From CAVTWS01 sp963732655 (GTDB lineage: Bacteria > Actinomycetota > Acidimicrobiia > Acidimicrobiales > SHLQ01): 64,000 bases of DNA. The notes beneath the pieces are model-generated. The model made no database searches, was not told the DNA's origin, and saw only the letters and a list, made by a program, of their open reading frames with translations. Positions 7,904 to 15,969 of the stretch are shown here, one piece after another. Every line of letters starts with the position of its first letter. Positions within the stretch are counted from its first letter, which is position 1. The translations under genes and the position numbers were made by a program. The stretch covers positions 1 to 64,000 of the forward strand of contig CAVTAI010000003.1 of the NCBI GenBank assembly GCA_963732655.1, given 5' to 3'.

Positions 7904-9448
7904 TCATACTTCGAATGCGAGTCGCAGGCCGTCGCGATCTGCCTCGTCTAGGATGCCAACGTTGTGAAGGTGCTCGAGTAGGGCGGCCCGGCTCACCTGC
8001 AACCGGGCTGCAACCGCCTCGATGCCCTGTCGAGTATCGACCCGAGCATCTGTCTCGGCGATTGCCAACGTAACAAGAGAAGGAGGCATCAGGAGCCAGG
8101 CGGCAAAGGCGTTCGCTCGCTGCTCGATGGCCCGCGGTGCCCAGGGGCCACTAGCGATCGCCAGGCGTGACCCGAACGATCGATCGTGGAGCAGATGGCA
8201 CAACTCGTGTGCGAGTGTGAACCGCCGACCGGTGCGCGATGAGTTGGCGGGGCTCTGCGAGTTCAAGGCGACTGTCGGGCTGTGATGGCCGCTGACGAAT
8301 GCAACGGCTCGGAGCTGTCGGTCATCGAGAGTCGAATCCGATACCCGGACGCCCCAGCCAGCCAACAGTGCCTCAATGTCCACCGCCGAACCGTCGAGAT
8401 CATCGGCGATGTCGTCGAGTAGGTCGGCGGCCAGTTCATAGCCTTGTTGCCACGGTCGCCGGGTGACGTCGATTGGTTCGTCGAAGACGAAAGTGGCCAA
8501 TCCGTCTGTCGGCGCCGGCTCGTAAGCCTCAAGGAGGAGAGTCGCGAGCCTCTCAGCATCGTCCATCGTGATCGTCGGACTTGCGGACCCGAAGAGGAGG
8601 GCGGCATCGCAGCTCCCCGTAAGAACGAGTTCCGACGCCTGCGTTCCTCCGAACACCGCATCGAACGCCTCACCATCGCGGAGCTGGGAAGCGCGGTCTT
8701 TGATCTGTCGCCAGCGATCAGCCATCCGGGCGCGGTCGAAGCCGAGACCAGCAATCCAACCTGTTCGTTCTTCGGTTCGCCCGTAGTCCCGAAGACTGCT
8801 CACAGCCAGCGCCAGCGTGCTGCAGCGCTCCGAGGTCGGGAGCTGCTCCCTGAGCCAACTTGAAGCGCTCTCAAGCACGTCGAAGAGTGGACCAGCGACA
8901 GTCGTTGGCTCTAGATGGGCAGCGCCTTCGGCTGTGAGGAATTCAACGTTGTCGGCGCCTGCTATCTCGAAGCTCCGCCAGGAGACCTCAATCCGATCTC
9001 CCAGCCTGCGCAAGCGAACATCAGGCAAGATCCCACCATCACGGGAGGAACGTAGCGAGTGCCTCTGCTCCCATTCGTAGCTGGCATCTAGTGCCATTGG
9101 GTTCGCCTCGACGTCCCCAGTCGTGAGGGCGGCCGGTACGCCACCAATGTCTGTTGCCGCCGTCATGCTCTTGACGCCGATGGGTGGGCGCTGCTCGTGC
9201 AGTAGCGGATCCCAGTTCGCAGCGAGCCACTCGAGGAGCGGCAACATGTACCAGTGGGACGCGTGGAGTGTTTCGCCCTGGTCGATATGCGCACACAGGT
9301 TCACGCCACGAACCCAGATCTGGATTGCACCCCAGCTCTCGGCCATCTCGGGGGTGGCGCCAGCGCCCTCATCGGGATCGCGATGGAACGAGAGCCGGAC
9401 GGCGAACGAGGACGTGTCACCGGCAAATCGCTCCCAGCGGACGCTCAT
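7904..9448 (-). CDS. ImmA/IrrE family metallo-endopeptidase with large N-terminal extension
   Basis: The C-terminal ~180 residues are an ImmA/IrrE-type zinc peptidase. The metal site HELCHLLH (HExxH) is followed by RANAFAAWLLMPP, with the third-ligand region in the usual place, and a helix-turn-helix-like tail (VAARLQVSRAALLEHL). ImmA-like enzymes typically cleave repressors and so switch on mobile elements or stress genes. The N-terminal ~300 residues (for example GAIQIWVRGVNLCAHIDQGE) form an extension I do not recognise, possibly a sensing part. The frame is open to 9586, but ATG 9448 is chosen because it overlaps the stop of the preceding small gene (ATGA) and gives MSVRWERFAG. The 514-residue length is much longer than simple ImmA proteins. 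No phage repressor gene is beside it. Confidence 0.8.
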   Translation of the reverse strand: MSVRWERFAGDTSSFAVRLSFHRDPDEGAGATPEMAESWGAIQIWVRGVNLCAHIDQGETLHASHWYMLPLLEWLAANWDPLLHEQRPPIGVKSMTAATDIGGVPAALTTGDVEANPMALDASYEWEQRHSLRSSRDGGILPDVRLRRLGDRIEVSWRSFEIAGADNVEFLTAEGAAHLEPTTVAGPLFDVLESASSWLREQLPTSERCSTLALAVSSLRDYGRTEERTGWIAGLGFDRARMADRWRQIKDRASQLRDGEAFDAVFGGTQASELVLTGSCDAALLFGSASPTITMDDAERLATLLLEAYEPAPTDGLATFVFDEPIDVTRRPWQQGYELAADLLDDIADDLDGSAVDIEALLAGWGVRVSDSTLDDRQLRAVAFVSGHHSPTVALNSQSPANSSRTGRRFTLAHELCHLLHDRSFGSRLAIASGPWAPRAIEQRANAFAAWLLMPPSLVTLAIAETDARVDTRQGIEAVAARLQVSRAALLEHLHNVGILDEADRDGLRLAFEV

Positions 9449-9747
9449 CTGCTGCGCCTCGTAGCTCGGCGTAGGGTTCGTCGATCCACGGACCCGCTTG
9501 TGAGCCAGTCCTTCAGCACGGACGGCGGGACCTCGTCCCACGAAACCGGATAGCCGTGCCAGAGGTTGGCAGCCTCGTCGTGGCACTGGCCGCAGAAGGC
9601 CTGGTCGCCGTCGGTTGCGAACCGCTTCCGGCCGTAGAGAGCGCTCTCACCGAGAAGGCGCGCTGCGTCCACGCCTCGGGGGCAGATGGAGCCCCTTCGG
9701 CCCGGTGTCGGTATCGGTTTGTGCTTCGGGTTGGGTTCGTACTCCAT
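9445..9747 (-). CDS. Small Cys-rich protein, first gene of a unit with the ImmA-like protease
   Basis: This is a 100-residue protein of unknown function. It starts MEYEPNPKHKPIPTPGRRGS at ATG 9747, with a GGCAGG ribosome-binding site just upstream. It has one Cys-Pro near the front (SICPRG) and a CGQCH motif in the middle, followed by a conserved-looking stretch LWHGYPVSWDEVPPSVLKDW. These could form a small zinc-binding fold. Similar short proteins appear in actinobacterial genomes, but I know no assigned role. Its stop overlaps the protease start by ATGA, so the two are probably translationally coupled. The Arg-rich tail ends RRTLRRATRRSR. Confidence 0.72.
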   Translation of the reverse strand: MEYEPNPKHKPIPTPGRRGSICPRGVDAARLLGESALYGRKRFATDGDQAFCGQCHDEAANLWHGYPVSWDEVPPSVLKDWLTSGSVDRRTLRRATRRSR

Positions 9748-9901
9748 GACCTGCCCACACGGTACTGTCCCCACCGCGGCTCACGATTGGTTTGACCGAG
9801 AGGAGTCCCGCTGACTGCGGCTGGCGGGACCGCTTGGTGCTCGGCCTCACCCCGCTGCGGATCCGGCGGCGGCTCCCGCCGGTGCCTACGCGACATGGCC
9901 T

Positions 9902-9929
9902 TTGACCGCAACGGAAGCGTTGTGGTCAA
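9902..9929. terminator. Stem-loop downstream of the serine recombinase
   Basis: TTGACCGCAACG and CGTTGTGGTCAA form a 12-bp stem with one G-T pair and a GAAG loop. It lies 75-100 bp after the recombinase stop in the direction of transcription, inside the 256-bp gene-free stretch 9748-10003. No T-run follows, so it is either a weak terminator or a structural site of the mobile element. Nothing else clear was seen in that stretch. Confidence 0.4.
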
Positions 9930-10003
9930 GACACCCATCGGGCCCCCGCCACGGTGGGCCGTCGAGGGTGGCGAGGGCTCTGCGGCTCGGGCGGTTCGTT
10001 TAC

Positions 10004-11473
10004 TCATGAGACGCCGGCCTCGACCGGCACCGGTTGGACTCGGCTGGGGTCGAAGTAGCGACCCCGCTTGCCCTTTCTGATGACGACGTGCTCGACGAAC
10101 AGGCCGACGAGGGCGCGTTGCTGGTCCAGGTCGAGGCGATCCCAGCTGTCGGCTGTCACGCCCTCGAAAGCCGTGCCGTCGAGGCTGGGGTCGACAGTCA
10201 ACTGGTCGAGCCGTCGCCTCGCGAGTAGTAGGCGAGCGTGGACCGGATCCTGTGCGGCGAGGAACTGCGCACGGTTGATCCGCTGCGCGCCGTAGTCCGC
10301 CGCAAGGTCCGCGAGGAACTGCTCATCGGTCTCGATCGAGGCGACCAACTGGTGGGCGTCTCCGCCAGTTCGACGAGCGCGGGCGGTTGCGATGTCGGTG
10401 TGTTCGAGCGCGGCGAGCACGTAGTCGACGACGATCTGCTCGACGTAGTCGGCCTTCACCGTGTTGGAGCCGCAACCGTGCCGGTTCGCCTTGTCGCACG
10501 CGAGCGTCCGACGGGGCGGGCGTTGCCCCGGCCTGAGCTGCTTGTCCATACGCTCGCTGACGGCGGCCATCACCGAGCCGCACTCGGCGCACCGGCACAT
10601 CCCCGCGAGCAGGTTGACCTTCGGCCGGCGACCGATGGGCGCATGGGCGAGACGGGAACACACCTGCTCCCACGTCGCCCGGTCGAGGATCGGTTCCCAG
10701 TTCGCCTCGCCGACCACTGTGCCCTTCGACTCCCGGAGGCCGGTGATCCGGCCCGACCTCAGGACCATGCCGAGCGAACCTGGTCGCCACTTCTTGCCGT
10801 GTGGCGATGGGATGCCTCGCTCGTTGAAGTCGACGACAATCGACGCCAGCGACTGCCCACCCAGCACGCGCGCTGCAACTTCTCGAAGCACGTCCGCCTC
10901 TTCCGGCACGACCTCGATCCGGCCCTGTGCGACTCGCCGGTAGCCGTATGAGCGGCCGCCGCCGTGGGCGTTGCCGCGCTCGGCGTTCTGGTGGTGCTTG
11001 GCGCTGACGCGTTCACCGATTCGAGCGGACTCGTGCTCGGCCGCGGCGCCGAGGACCTGGGCGGTGAACCGGCCACTCGCCGTGTTGAGGTCGACGTGGC
11101 CGGCAGCGACTGTCCGGATCTCGACGCCGGCGGAGGCAACCACTTTCGTCAGCTCGACGAGGTCGGCGAGCCGCCGGTACAACCGGTCGGGGTGGTACGC
11201 CACGATCACATCGATCTCGTGCCGGCGGACGAGCTCGAGCAGGCGCTCGTACTCGGGGCGGCACGCACCGGAGTAAGCGCTCAGGTCGTTGTCGATGAGC
11301 ACCTCGTCGACGCTCCATCCCTCCAGTTCGGCCAGATGGCGGCAACCGTCGATCTGTCGGCCGACTCCAGCCGCCTCGCCGACCTTGTCCAACGAGATCC
11401 GGGCATAGATCGCCGCACGCCCGACCGGCGCGTCTGCCCCTGTGCGGAGGTTCGACTGTCGCTTTGCGGTCAT
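10004..11473 (-). CDS. Large serine recombinase / integrase
   Basis: Large serine recombinases integrate and excise mobile elements through a Ser-DNA intermediate. The 489-residue protein has the resolvase catalytic domain (about 17-165; YARIS with the nucleophilic Ser near residue 27, and later YHPDRLYRR and a VLGAAAEHES helix). A recombinase domain (about 170-275; GYRRV, NERGIPSPHGKKWRPGSL) follows. Next is a zinc-ribbon domain (CRCAECGSVM with a second Cys pair, CDKANRHGC; about 290-350) and a helical coiled-coil tail. This order is that of phage and ICE integrases rather than small resolvases. The ATG at 11473 starts 77 bp from the end of fpg, and the gene points into the island. That fits an integrase at one edge of an element whose other end lies left of the window. 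Confidence 0.93.
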   Translation of the reverse strand: MTAKRQSNLRTGADAPVGRAAIYARISLDKVGEAAGVGRQIDGCRHLAELEGWSVDEVLIDNDLSAYSGACRPEYERLLELVRRHEIDVIVAYHPDRLYRRLADLVELTKVVASAGVEIRTVAAGHVDLNTASGRFTAQVLGAAAEHESARIGERVSAKHHQNAERGNAHGGGRSYGYRRVAQGRIEVVPEEADVLREVAARVLGGQSLASIVVDFNERGIPSPHGKKWRPGSLGMVLRSGRITGLRESKGTVVGEANWEPILDRATWEQVCSRLAHAPIGRRPKVNLLAGMCRCAECGSVMAAVSERMDKQLRPGQRPPRRTLACDKANRHGCGSNTVKADYVEQIVVDYVLAALEHTDIATARARRTGGDAHQLVASIETDEQFLADLAADYGAQRINRAQFLAAQDPVHARLLLARRRLDQLTVDPSLDGTAFEGVTADSWDRLDLDQQRALVGLFVEHVVIRKGKRGRYFDPSRVQPVPVEAGVS

Positions 11474-11499
11474 TCGCTGCGCTGGCTCCTCGGCTGCTC

Positions 11500-11569
11500 G
11501 GGACTCCCTTCTGAAGTCCCACCTGTGGGAGCTGCTCAGCGCGTCGTGATTACCTCAGAAATTTCGAGG
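11500..11569. other. Inverted-repeat-rich junction between serine recombinase and fpg (candidate att region)
   Basis: The short region between recombinase start and fpg stop holds three inverted repeats. GGGACT/AGTCCC is at 11500-11520, CCCA/TGGG at 11518-11529, and the imperfect palindrome CCTCAGAAATTTCGAGG at 11553-11569 touches the fpg stop codon. Serine integrase att sites are short imperfect palindromes next to the integrase gene, so this is a candidate attachment site. The matching copy at the other island end is not in this window. Confidence 0.3.
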
Positions 11570-12386
11570 TGGTGTTGTCGGCCAGCACTTTGCCGCCGGT
11601 CTGACAAGTGGCGCAGTAGCTGACGGTGTACGAGTTGTACTCCACCGCGCGGATCTTGTCGCCGCACACGGGGCACGGCTCGCCCGTCCGGCCGTGGACC
11701 CGCCCCGGCCGCTCTTTCGATGACGACATGTCGTCCCGGGCGTGTTCGTACGCGAGACCCTCATGGATGGCGTCGGCGATGGCCCGGTGAAGCTGGGCGA
11801 TCTGGTCGTCCGTGAGTTTGGCGGTGCTGGCGAACGGGGACAGCCGGGCGCGGTGGCAGATCTCGTTGGCGAGACGGCGCCCGACCCCGGCCACGTGATG
11901 CTGATCACGGAGGAACGTGTGGAGCCGCTTCGATGTCGACCGCACGATGGCGCCGAGGGTCGCCGGATCGACGGTGTCGGCATCGGGGCCGAGCGCGCCG
12001 AGCGGAACCTGCCCCTCGGGGGGGCCGGCGACCACCCAGACGCCCGCCTTGTGCTCGGTCCCGGCCTCGGTGAGGAGCACGGCGCGACCATCGGTGAACA
12101 CCCAGCGGGCCAGCCCGCCGCGGGCCTTGGGGGACTGCTTCTCGTCGGGCCGGAGTCGTCCACCTTGCATCAGGTGAACGACGAAGGTCACGGGCTCGAA
12201 CTCGATGAGCAGGTACTTGGCCCGCTGCCCCACGCGGAGCAACGGTGTCCCTACGGCCTCCTCCGGGCGTGGTACCGCCGTCTTGAGCGCCGTGAAGCTG
12301 AGGGCGCGGAACCGATCGAGCTCAGCACCGGAGAACGCCGCCGTGAGGCGTTCGGCGTGGGCGCGCACTTCGGGCAGTTCCGGCAC
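11550..12386 (-). CDS. Formamidopyrimidine-DNA glycosylase family protein (Fpg/Nei)
   Basis: Base-excision repair glycosylase/AP lyase of the Fpg/Nei family, removing oxidised bases from DNA. The N-terminus PELPEV carries the catalytic Pro and Glu, and a Lys sits at residue 57 (GQRAKYLL), as in the family. The helix-two-turn-helix region is near VGRRLANEICHRARLSPF. The C-terminal zinc finger is complete (CPVC, 16 residues, CATC). The 278-residue length is normal. The start is GTG 12386, with GGAGGT upstream. It follows the SCP2-like gene by 15 bp on the same strand. The loop sequence differs from classical MutM (LMQGGRL), so substrate preference (oxidised purine or pyrimidine) is open. Confidence 0.93.
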   Translation of the reverse strand: MPELPEVRAHAERLTAAFSGAELDRFRALSFTALKTAVPRPEEAVGTPLLRVGQRAKYLLIEFEPVTFVVHLMQGGRLRPDEKQSPKARGGLARWVFTDGRAVLLTEAGTEHKAGVWVVAGPPEGQVPLGALGPDADTVDPATLGAIVRSTSKRLHTFLRDQHHVAGVGRRLANEICHRARLSPFASTAKLTDDQIAQLHRAIADAIHEGLAYEHARDDMSSSKERPGRVHGRTGEPCPVCGDKIRAVEYNSYTVSYCATCQTGGKVLADNTTSKFLR

Positions 12387-12401
12387 GAGCGACCTCCTGG
12401 C

Positions 12402-12779
12402 CTACGTGGCGGGCTCGGACGAGCGGAGCGCAGCCAAGACATCCGTGAGCTCGACCAGGAGCTCTCGGTGACGGAGGAGCGCCTCGGTGTCGCCCGACAA
12501 CTGGAGACGACCGTCGATGAAGGCGCGCTGGGCGCTGAGGCGGCCGTCGGCGATGGCGGTTGCGGACTGGTGGTCGAGAGCGAACGTGACGTCGGTCGAC
12601 GGGGGCTGTCCCGGCTCGACTCGGGCGCCACCCGGCCCGAACGCCACGTGGTACTCCACCCGCCCGAATCCGGGGACCCCGTCGACCACATAGGTGAGGA
12701 CGAGCGGCTCCGGCGAGGCCGGGAAGGCCGCCGCCATGGCGACCCCGGCCGCGGCGATCCATTCCGGAGAGAGGTACAT
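12402..12779 (-). CDS. SCP2 sterol-transfer-domain-like protein
   Basis: This 125-residue single-domain protein starts MYLSPEWIAAA and contains the SCP2 pattern: a beta-rich first half (LTYVVDGVPGFGRVEYHVAFGP), then TDVTFALDHQSATAIADGRLSAQRAFIDGRLQLSGD and a final helix. SCP2 domains bind lipids or acyl-CoA. The start ATG 12779 is fixed by a strong GGAGGTGATC ribosome-binding site; a GTG 6 bases earlier falls inside that site. It probably shares a transcript with fpg downstream (15-bp gap). A divergent gene starts only 17 bp away. Confidence 0.8.
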   Translation of the reverse strand: MYLSPEWIAAAGVAMAAAFPASPEPLVLTYVVDGVPGFGRVEYHVAFGPGGARVEPGQPPSTDVTFALDHQSATAIADGRLSAQRAFIDGRLQLSGDTEALLRHRELLVELTDVLAALRSSEPAT

Positions 12780-12796
12780 GATCACCTCCGCAGTGT

Positions 12797-13363
12797 ATGC
12801 GGGGGTGGGAAGCTGGTCCCGTGGACCGCGCGGATGAGCTCGCCCACCCTGGCCTGGTGGACCGATGGGAGCTGCACGGAACCGACGCGTCCGAGGAGCT
12901 GACCATCGACGTCGTGCTCATCCTCGATGCCGGGCGAGCGGGCGTCGGCATCGTCATCGAACGAGCGGGTGAGATGCTGGCGGTGATCGACCCCACGCTG
13001 GCGCCGCCGCGGTCGTCCGGTTTGGAAGTGCGGGGCCCGGGGCTCTGGCTCGACCTCTCGGTGGGCGAACCGCTCACCCAGGTGACGGTCGCAGTCGAGG
13101 CGTTCGGGGTGATGCTCGACGGCCGATGCGACCTCGGTCCCGAGGCCCGTGGCGTCGTCATTCCGCTCGGGATGGACCTCGACTGGGTCGTGGCGACGGA
13201 CGGTGCCGAACCCGAGCTGTGGACCGGCGACAGCTATCACGTCGACTGTGATGTGGTGGGGGAGCTGACCCTCGGAGACCAGCGAATCGACGTGCTCGGT
13301 TCCGGGTGGCGCACCCATCGGTGGGGTGATGGCTCCGAGGGCGCGGAGCTGTGGGCGCTATGA
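12797..13363 (+). CDS. Hypothetical protein with WG-motif resembling AttH/DUF7064-type proteins
   Basis: This 188-residue protein is predicted to be almost all beta strand. The sequence ends GSGWRTHRWGDG, which resembles the G-x-R-D/H-x-S/R-W-G motif of lipocalin-like AttH/CrtC-fold proteins found near lipid and steroid catabolic genes in actinobacteria. This is similarity of pattern only. Alternative start GTG 12821 would remove eight residues. It is divergent from the SCP2-like gene, with overlapping promoter space. The stop is followed at once by the repeated sequence at 13370. Confidence 0.6.
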   Translation: MRGWEAGPVDRADELAHPGLVDRWELHGTDASEELTIDVVLILDAGRAGVGIVIERAGEMLAVIDPTLAPPRSSGLEVRGPGLWLDLSVGEPLTQVTVAVEAFGVMLDGRCDLGPEARGVVIPLGMDLDWVVATDGAEPELWTGDSYHVDCDVVGELTLGDQRIDVLGSGWRTHRWGDGSEGAELWAL

Positions 13364-13369
13364 GCATCA

Positions 13370-13398
13370 CCCTCACTCGCTCGCTTCGCTCCCTCCGT
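13370..13398. repeat. 29-bp dispersed repeat, copy 1, just after a stop codon
   Basis: A 29-bp sequence beginning CCCTCACTCGCTCGCTTCG lies 7 bp after the stop of the upstream + strand gene. A copy with a single difference is at 46636-46664, again just after a stop codon. It may be a small dispersed element or part of a 3' untranslated signal. Confidence 0.5.
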
Positions 13399-13405
13399 GC
13401 ACCGG

Positions 13406-14299
13406 TCAGACGAAACGCTCGACGAACGCCACGATGTCGTCGACCGCCGAGACCGCTTCCGGATAGGCGGGGTACGCGAGATGCCACACGTGAGGCATCT
13501 CGGGATACTCCCGGATGGTGACATCGACTCCCGCTTCCTGGGCTCGGCGGGCGAGCTGCCGGGCGTCGTCGAGCAGCACCTCGTGATCACCGATGTGGAT
13601 CAACAGCGGAGGGAGATCGTGCAGGTCGGCCAGGTCCGCCAGGCCCGGGGACGCGAACTTGTGGGTCGGGTCCGTGCCGGCCAGGTAGGCCTCGGCGGCA
13701 TCGGAGGCGCTCTGGAAGGAGAACAAGCGATCCTTGTCGGCGCGGGTCGTGTACGACTCGACCGAGTTCGTGAGGTCGGCCCACGGCGACAGACACACGC
13801 CGCCGGCCGGACGAGGAAGACCTGAATCCGCGGCGGCCAGCATCACGGCCACGGTGAGCCCGCCGCCCGCCGAATCGCCGGCGAGGATGATCGAACCGGG
13901 CTCGGTGTTGTCGAGCACCGCCCGGTACACGGCGACGGCATCATCGACCGCGGCGGGGAACGGGTGCTCGGGGGCCAACCGGTAGTCCACCACCACCACG
14001 CGGGCCGAGAGGCGATCAGCGAGGTGAGCGCCGAATCCGCCGTGGGACTTCGGTCCGCCGATGCGGTAGCCGCCGCCGTGCAGATAGATGACCGTGACCT
14101 TGGGATCGGCGACTGTCAGATCCAGCACCGGTACGCCACCGAGCTCGGTGACGGCGCCGACCGACACCCCGTCCGGGGGCGAGAGCGGCGGTGACATGGA
14201 GTCGACTCGCGCCCGGTACTCCTGCACGGTCGCCGGCGGCGGTGCGACCGGCCGAGCGGCCATGATCTCCTGGAGAGCGTGAAATTCTTTGCTGGCCAT
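13406..14299 (-). CDS. Alpha/beta hydrolase (HSL-type carboxylesterase)
   Basis: Esterase/lipase of the hormone-sensitive-lipase family. The oxyanion-hole motif HGGGY is near residue 75 and the nucleophile motif GDSAGG near residue 145. The acid residue lies in LLIHIGDHEVLLDD and the histidine in EMPHVWHLAYP near the C-terminus. It has 297 residues, with no signal peptide, so it is cytoplasmic. It is the last gene of a leftward cluster with an MDMPI-family protein and two amidohydrolases. That context suggests breakdown of small carboxylic or aromatic compounds; the true substrate is unknown. Confidence 0.9.
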   Translation of the reverse strand: MASKEFHALQEIMAARPVAPPPATVQEYRARVDSMSPPLSPPDGVSVGAVTELGGVPVLDLTVADPKVTVIYLHGGGYRIGGPKSHGGFGAHLADRLSARVVVVDYRLAPEHPFPAAVDDAVAVYRAVLDNTEPGSIILAGDSAGGGLTVAVMLAAADSGLPRPAGGVCLSPWADLTNSVESYTTRADKDRLFSFQSASDAAEAYLAGTDPTHKFASPGLADLADLHDLPPLLIHIGDHEVLLDDARQLARRAQEAGVDVTIREYPEMPHVWHLAYPAYPEAVSAVDDIVAFVERFV

Positions 14300-14329
14300 C
14301 AGTGATCCTCGACGGGTTGGGGCTTGCGG

Positions 14330-15061
14330 TCAGGGGGTGAGGGAGACCCAGGCGGCGGCGGTTGCCGCGTCGCCCAGGATCTCGACGGGGGCGGCGGTCG
14401 GGCGCCTCCACAGGTAGAGGAACAGATCGCTCGCCGAGCCTCGTACGGCGGCATCGCCCTTGGCGTGTTCGTGGGTCACGACGATGTCACCACCTGCCGA
14501 ACGGATCAACCATTCGCCGTGGCCGTCCGTGCAGTGGAGATGCAGCGAGGTCGACGGGGGCGGGGTGGTCGGTTCGCCGTGCTGGTGACGCCAGCCGATT
14601 TCGATGACTTCGTCGATCCCGTCCACGGCGAGCTCCCGTGCGACCGCGGTCGCGTCGCCCCGGGCGGCGAGTTGAGCGTCGACCAGATGTACCGCGGTTT
14701 CCATGGCCATGCGTCGATGGAAGAAGCCGGAATGTTGAGGCTCACCCCAGGTCCACATCGGCGTGGCGGTGCCCGCGACGGCCAGCGAGGCGATGAGTCG
14801 GGTGAAGCGCTCGTTGAGCCAGGCGACGACGGCGGCCGTGTCGCCGTCGGGGATCGTCGCTTCCGGGGGCATCTCGAAGCCGGTCGGTCGTGTGTCGACG
14901 GTGTGGGTGACCAAGGCCCACACCATCCCGACATGGCCGGCGAGCGCCGTGAGGTCCCAGCCCGGGCACGACGGGACCGCGGCGGCCGGCGATGCGGCGA
15001 CGGCCGCGATCAGCGCCTCACCGTCGGTGCGGAGGTGGTCGAGGTAGACGATCTCGCTCAC
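14330..15061 (-). CDS. Maleylpyruvate isomerase family mycothiol-dependent protein
   Basis: This 243-residue member of the MDMPI/DinB-like family has the N-terminal helical domain (YLDHLRTDGEALIAAVAA, then CPGWDLTALAGHVGMVWALV). The His in the GHVG segment corresponds to the metal-ligand region of these mycothiol-linked enzymes. The C-terminal SCP2-like domain has WLIRSAGGDIVVTHEHAKGD and ASDLFLYLWRR. GTG 15061 overlaps the stop of the upstream amidohydrolase (GTGA), which decides the start; the longer open frame is Arg/Pro/His-rich shadow sequence. Many family members have unknown substrates. Presence of this family fits a mycothiol-producing actinobacterium. Confidence 0.88.
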   Translation of the reverse strand: MSEIVYLDHLRTDGEALIAAVAASPAAAVPSCPGWDLTALAGHVGMVWALVTHTVDTRPTGFEMPPEATIPDGDTAAVVAWLNERFTRLIASLAVAGTATPMWTWGEPQHSGFFHRRMAMETAVHLVDAQLAARGDATAVARELAVDGIDEVIEIGWRHQHGEPTTPPPSTSLHLHCTDGHGEWLIRSAGGDIVVTHEHAKGDAAVRGSASDLFLYLWRRPTAAPVEILGDAATAAAWVSLTP

Positions 15062-15921
15062 GAGATCTTGAGCACCTTGGCGGCGTTGCCGCGGAGGAAC
15101 TTGGGCCACACCTCGTCCTTGAACCCGACACCGGGCATGTCGCCCATGATCCTTTCCAGGGAGAGGCCCATGGGGAAGTAACCGGCGTAGATGACCTTGT
15201 CGGCGCCGCGGGTGTTGGCGTAGTCGATGACGGCTTTGGGGTAGTGCTTGGGGGCGAACGCCGAGGTGGAGTAGTAGAGGTTGGGCCACTTGAGCATGAG
15301 TTTGACGGCGAGGGCTTCCCAGGGTTCGCAGCCGTGGCGGGTGACGAAGACGAGTTCGGGGAAGTCGTACATGACCCGGTCGATGCGCTCGACGTGCTGG
15401 CACGCGAACGGGAACCTCGGCCCGGGGATGCCCGCACAGACGAAGATCGGGATGTCGAGCTCACAGCACTTCGCGTAGTACGGGTAGAACTTGGCGTCGT
15501 CGATCGGCACCTGCGGGAAGCAGCCCGCGGGGAAGGCGCCGACGGCACGGATACCGAACTCCTCGTAGTCCCGCACCATCTGGCGGATGCCGTCCATCCC
15601 CTGGTTGGGGTCGACGTTGCCGCTGGCCAGGAAGCGGTCAGGGTGGCTCTTGAGGGCTTTCTGGCTGACCTCGTCGCGGCAGCCGACCAGGCCGATGGCG
15701 ATGCCGTATTTGTCCATCTGGTGCAGCGTGACCGAGACGGGATCATCGGTGCCGTAGAGCTCCTTGGGCACATGCTTGAACATGTATTCGACCGGGAAGT
15801 CGAACTCTTCGTTCGACTGCTTGTCCTTGGTCTGCTTCCGGATGAAGTCGTACTGCGAGAAATCGCTGGCCGGGAAGCCGATCATGCAGTCGATGATCCC
15901 GACGTCGGTGGGCATACCCAT
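15058..15921 (-). CDS. Amidohydrolase family protein (Amidohydro_2)
   Basis: TIM-barrel metal-dependent hydrolase or decarboxylase-like protein of 287 residues. The family pattern is visible: GIIDCMIGFP at the start, DRFLASGNVDPNQG, AVGAFPAGCFPQVPIDD, then ELVFVTRHGCEPWE and GADKVIYAGYFPMGLSLERI at the C-terminus. The usual first D-x-H metal pair is not obvious (DCMIG instead), so the metal site may be atypical. It is co-transcribed with a second, longer amidohydrolase 48 bp upstream and an overlapping MDMPI gene downstream. ATG 15921 or ATG 15915 could be the start. Confidence 0.85.
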   Translation of the reverse strand: MGMPTDVGIIDCMIGFPASDFSQYDFIRKQTKDKQSNEEFDFPVEYMFKHVPKELYGTDDPVSVTLHQMDKYGIAIGLVGCRDEVSQKALKSHPDRFLASGNVDPNQGMDGIRQMVRDYEEFGIRAVGAFPAGCFPQVPIDDAKFYPYYAKCCELDIPIFVCAGIPGPRFPFACQHVERIDRVMYDFPELVFVTRHGCEPWEALAVKLMLKWPNLYYSTSAFAPKHYPKAVIDYANTRGADKVIYAGYFPMGLSLERIMGDMPGVGFKDEVWPKFLRGNAAKVLKIS

Positions 15922-15969
15922 GAGTGAGGCTCTCTTTCGTGACAGGTGAACAGCTGGATGGGGCGATCG

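Noticed and set aside
11474..11549. Truncation of fpg by the island
   Set aside because: The Fpg C-terminus, including the full zinc finger and a normal end, is intact, so insertion beside the stop codon is possible but the gene is not disrupted.
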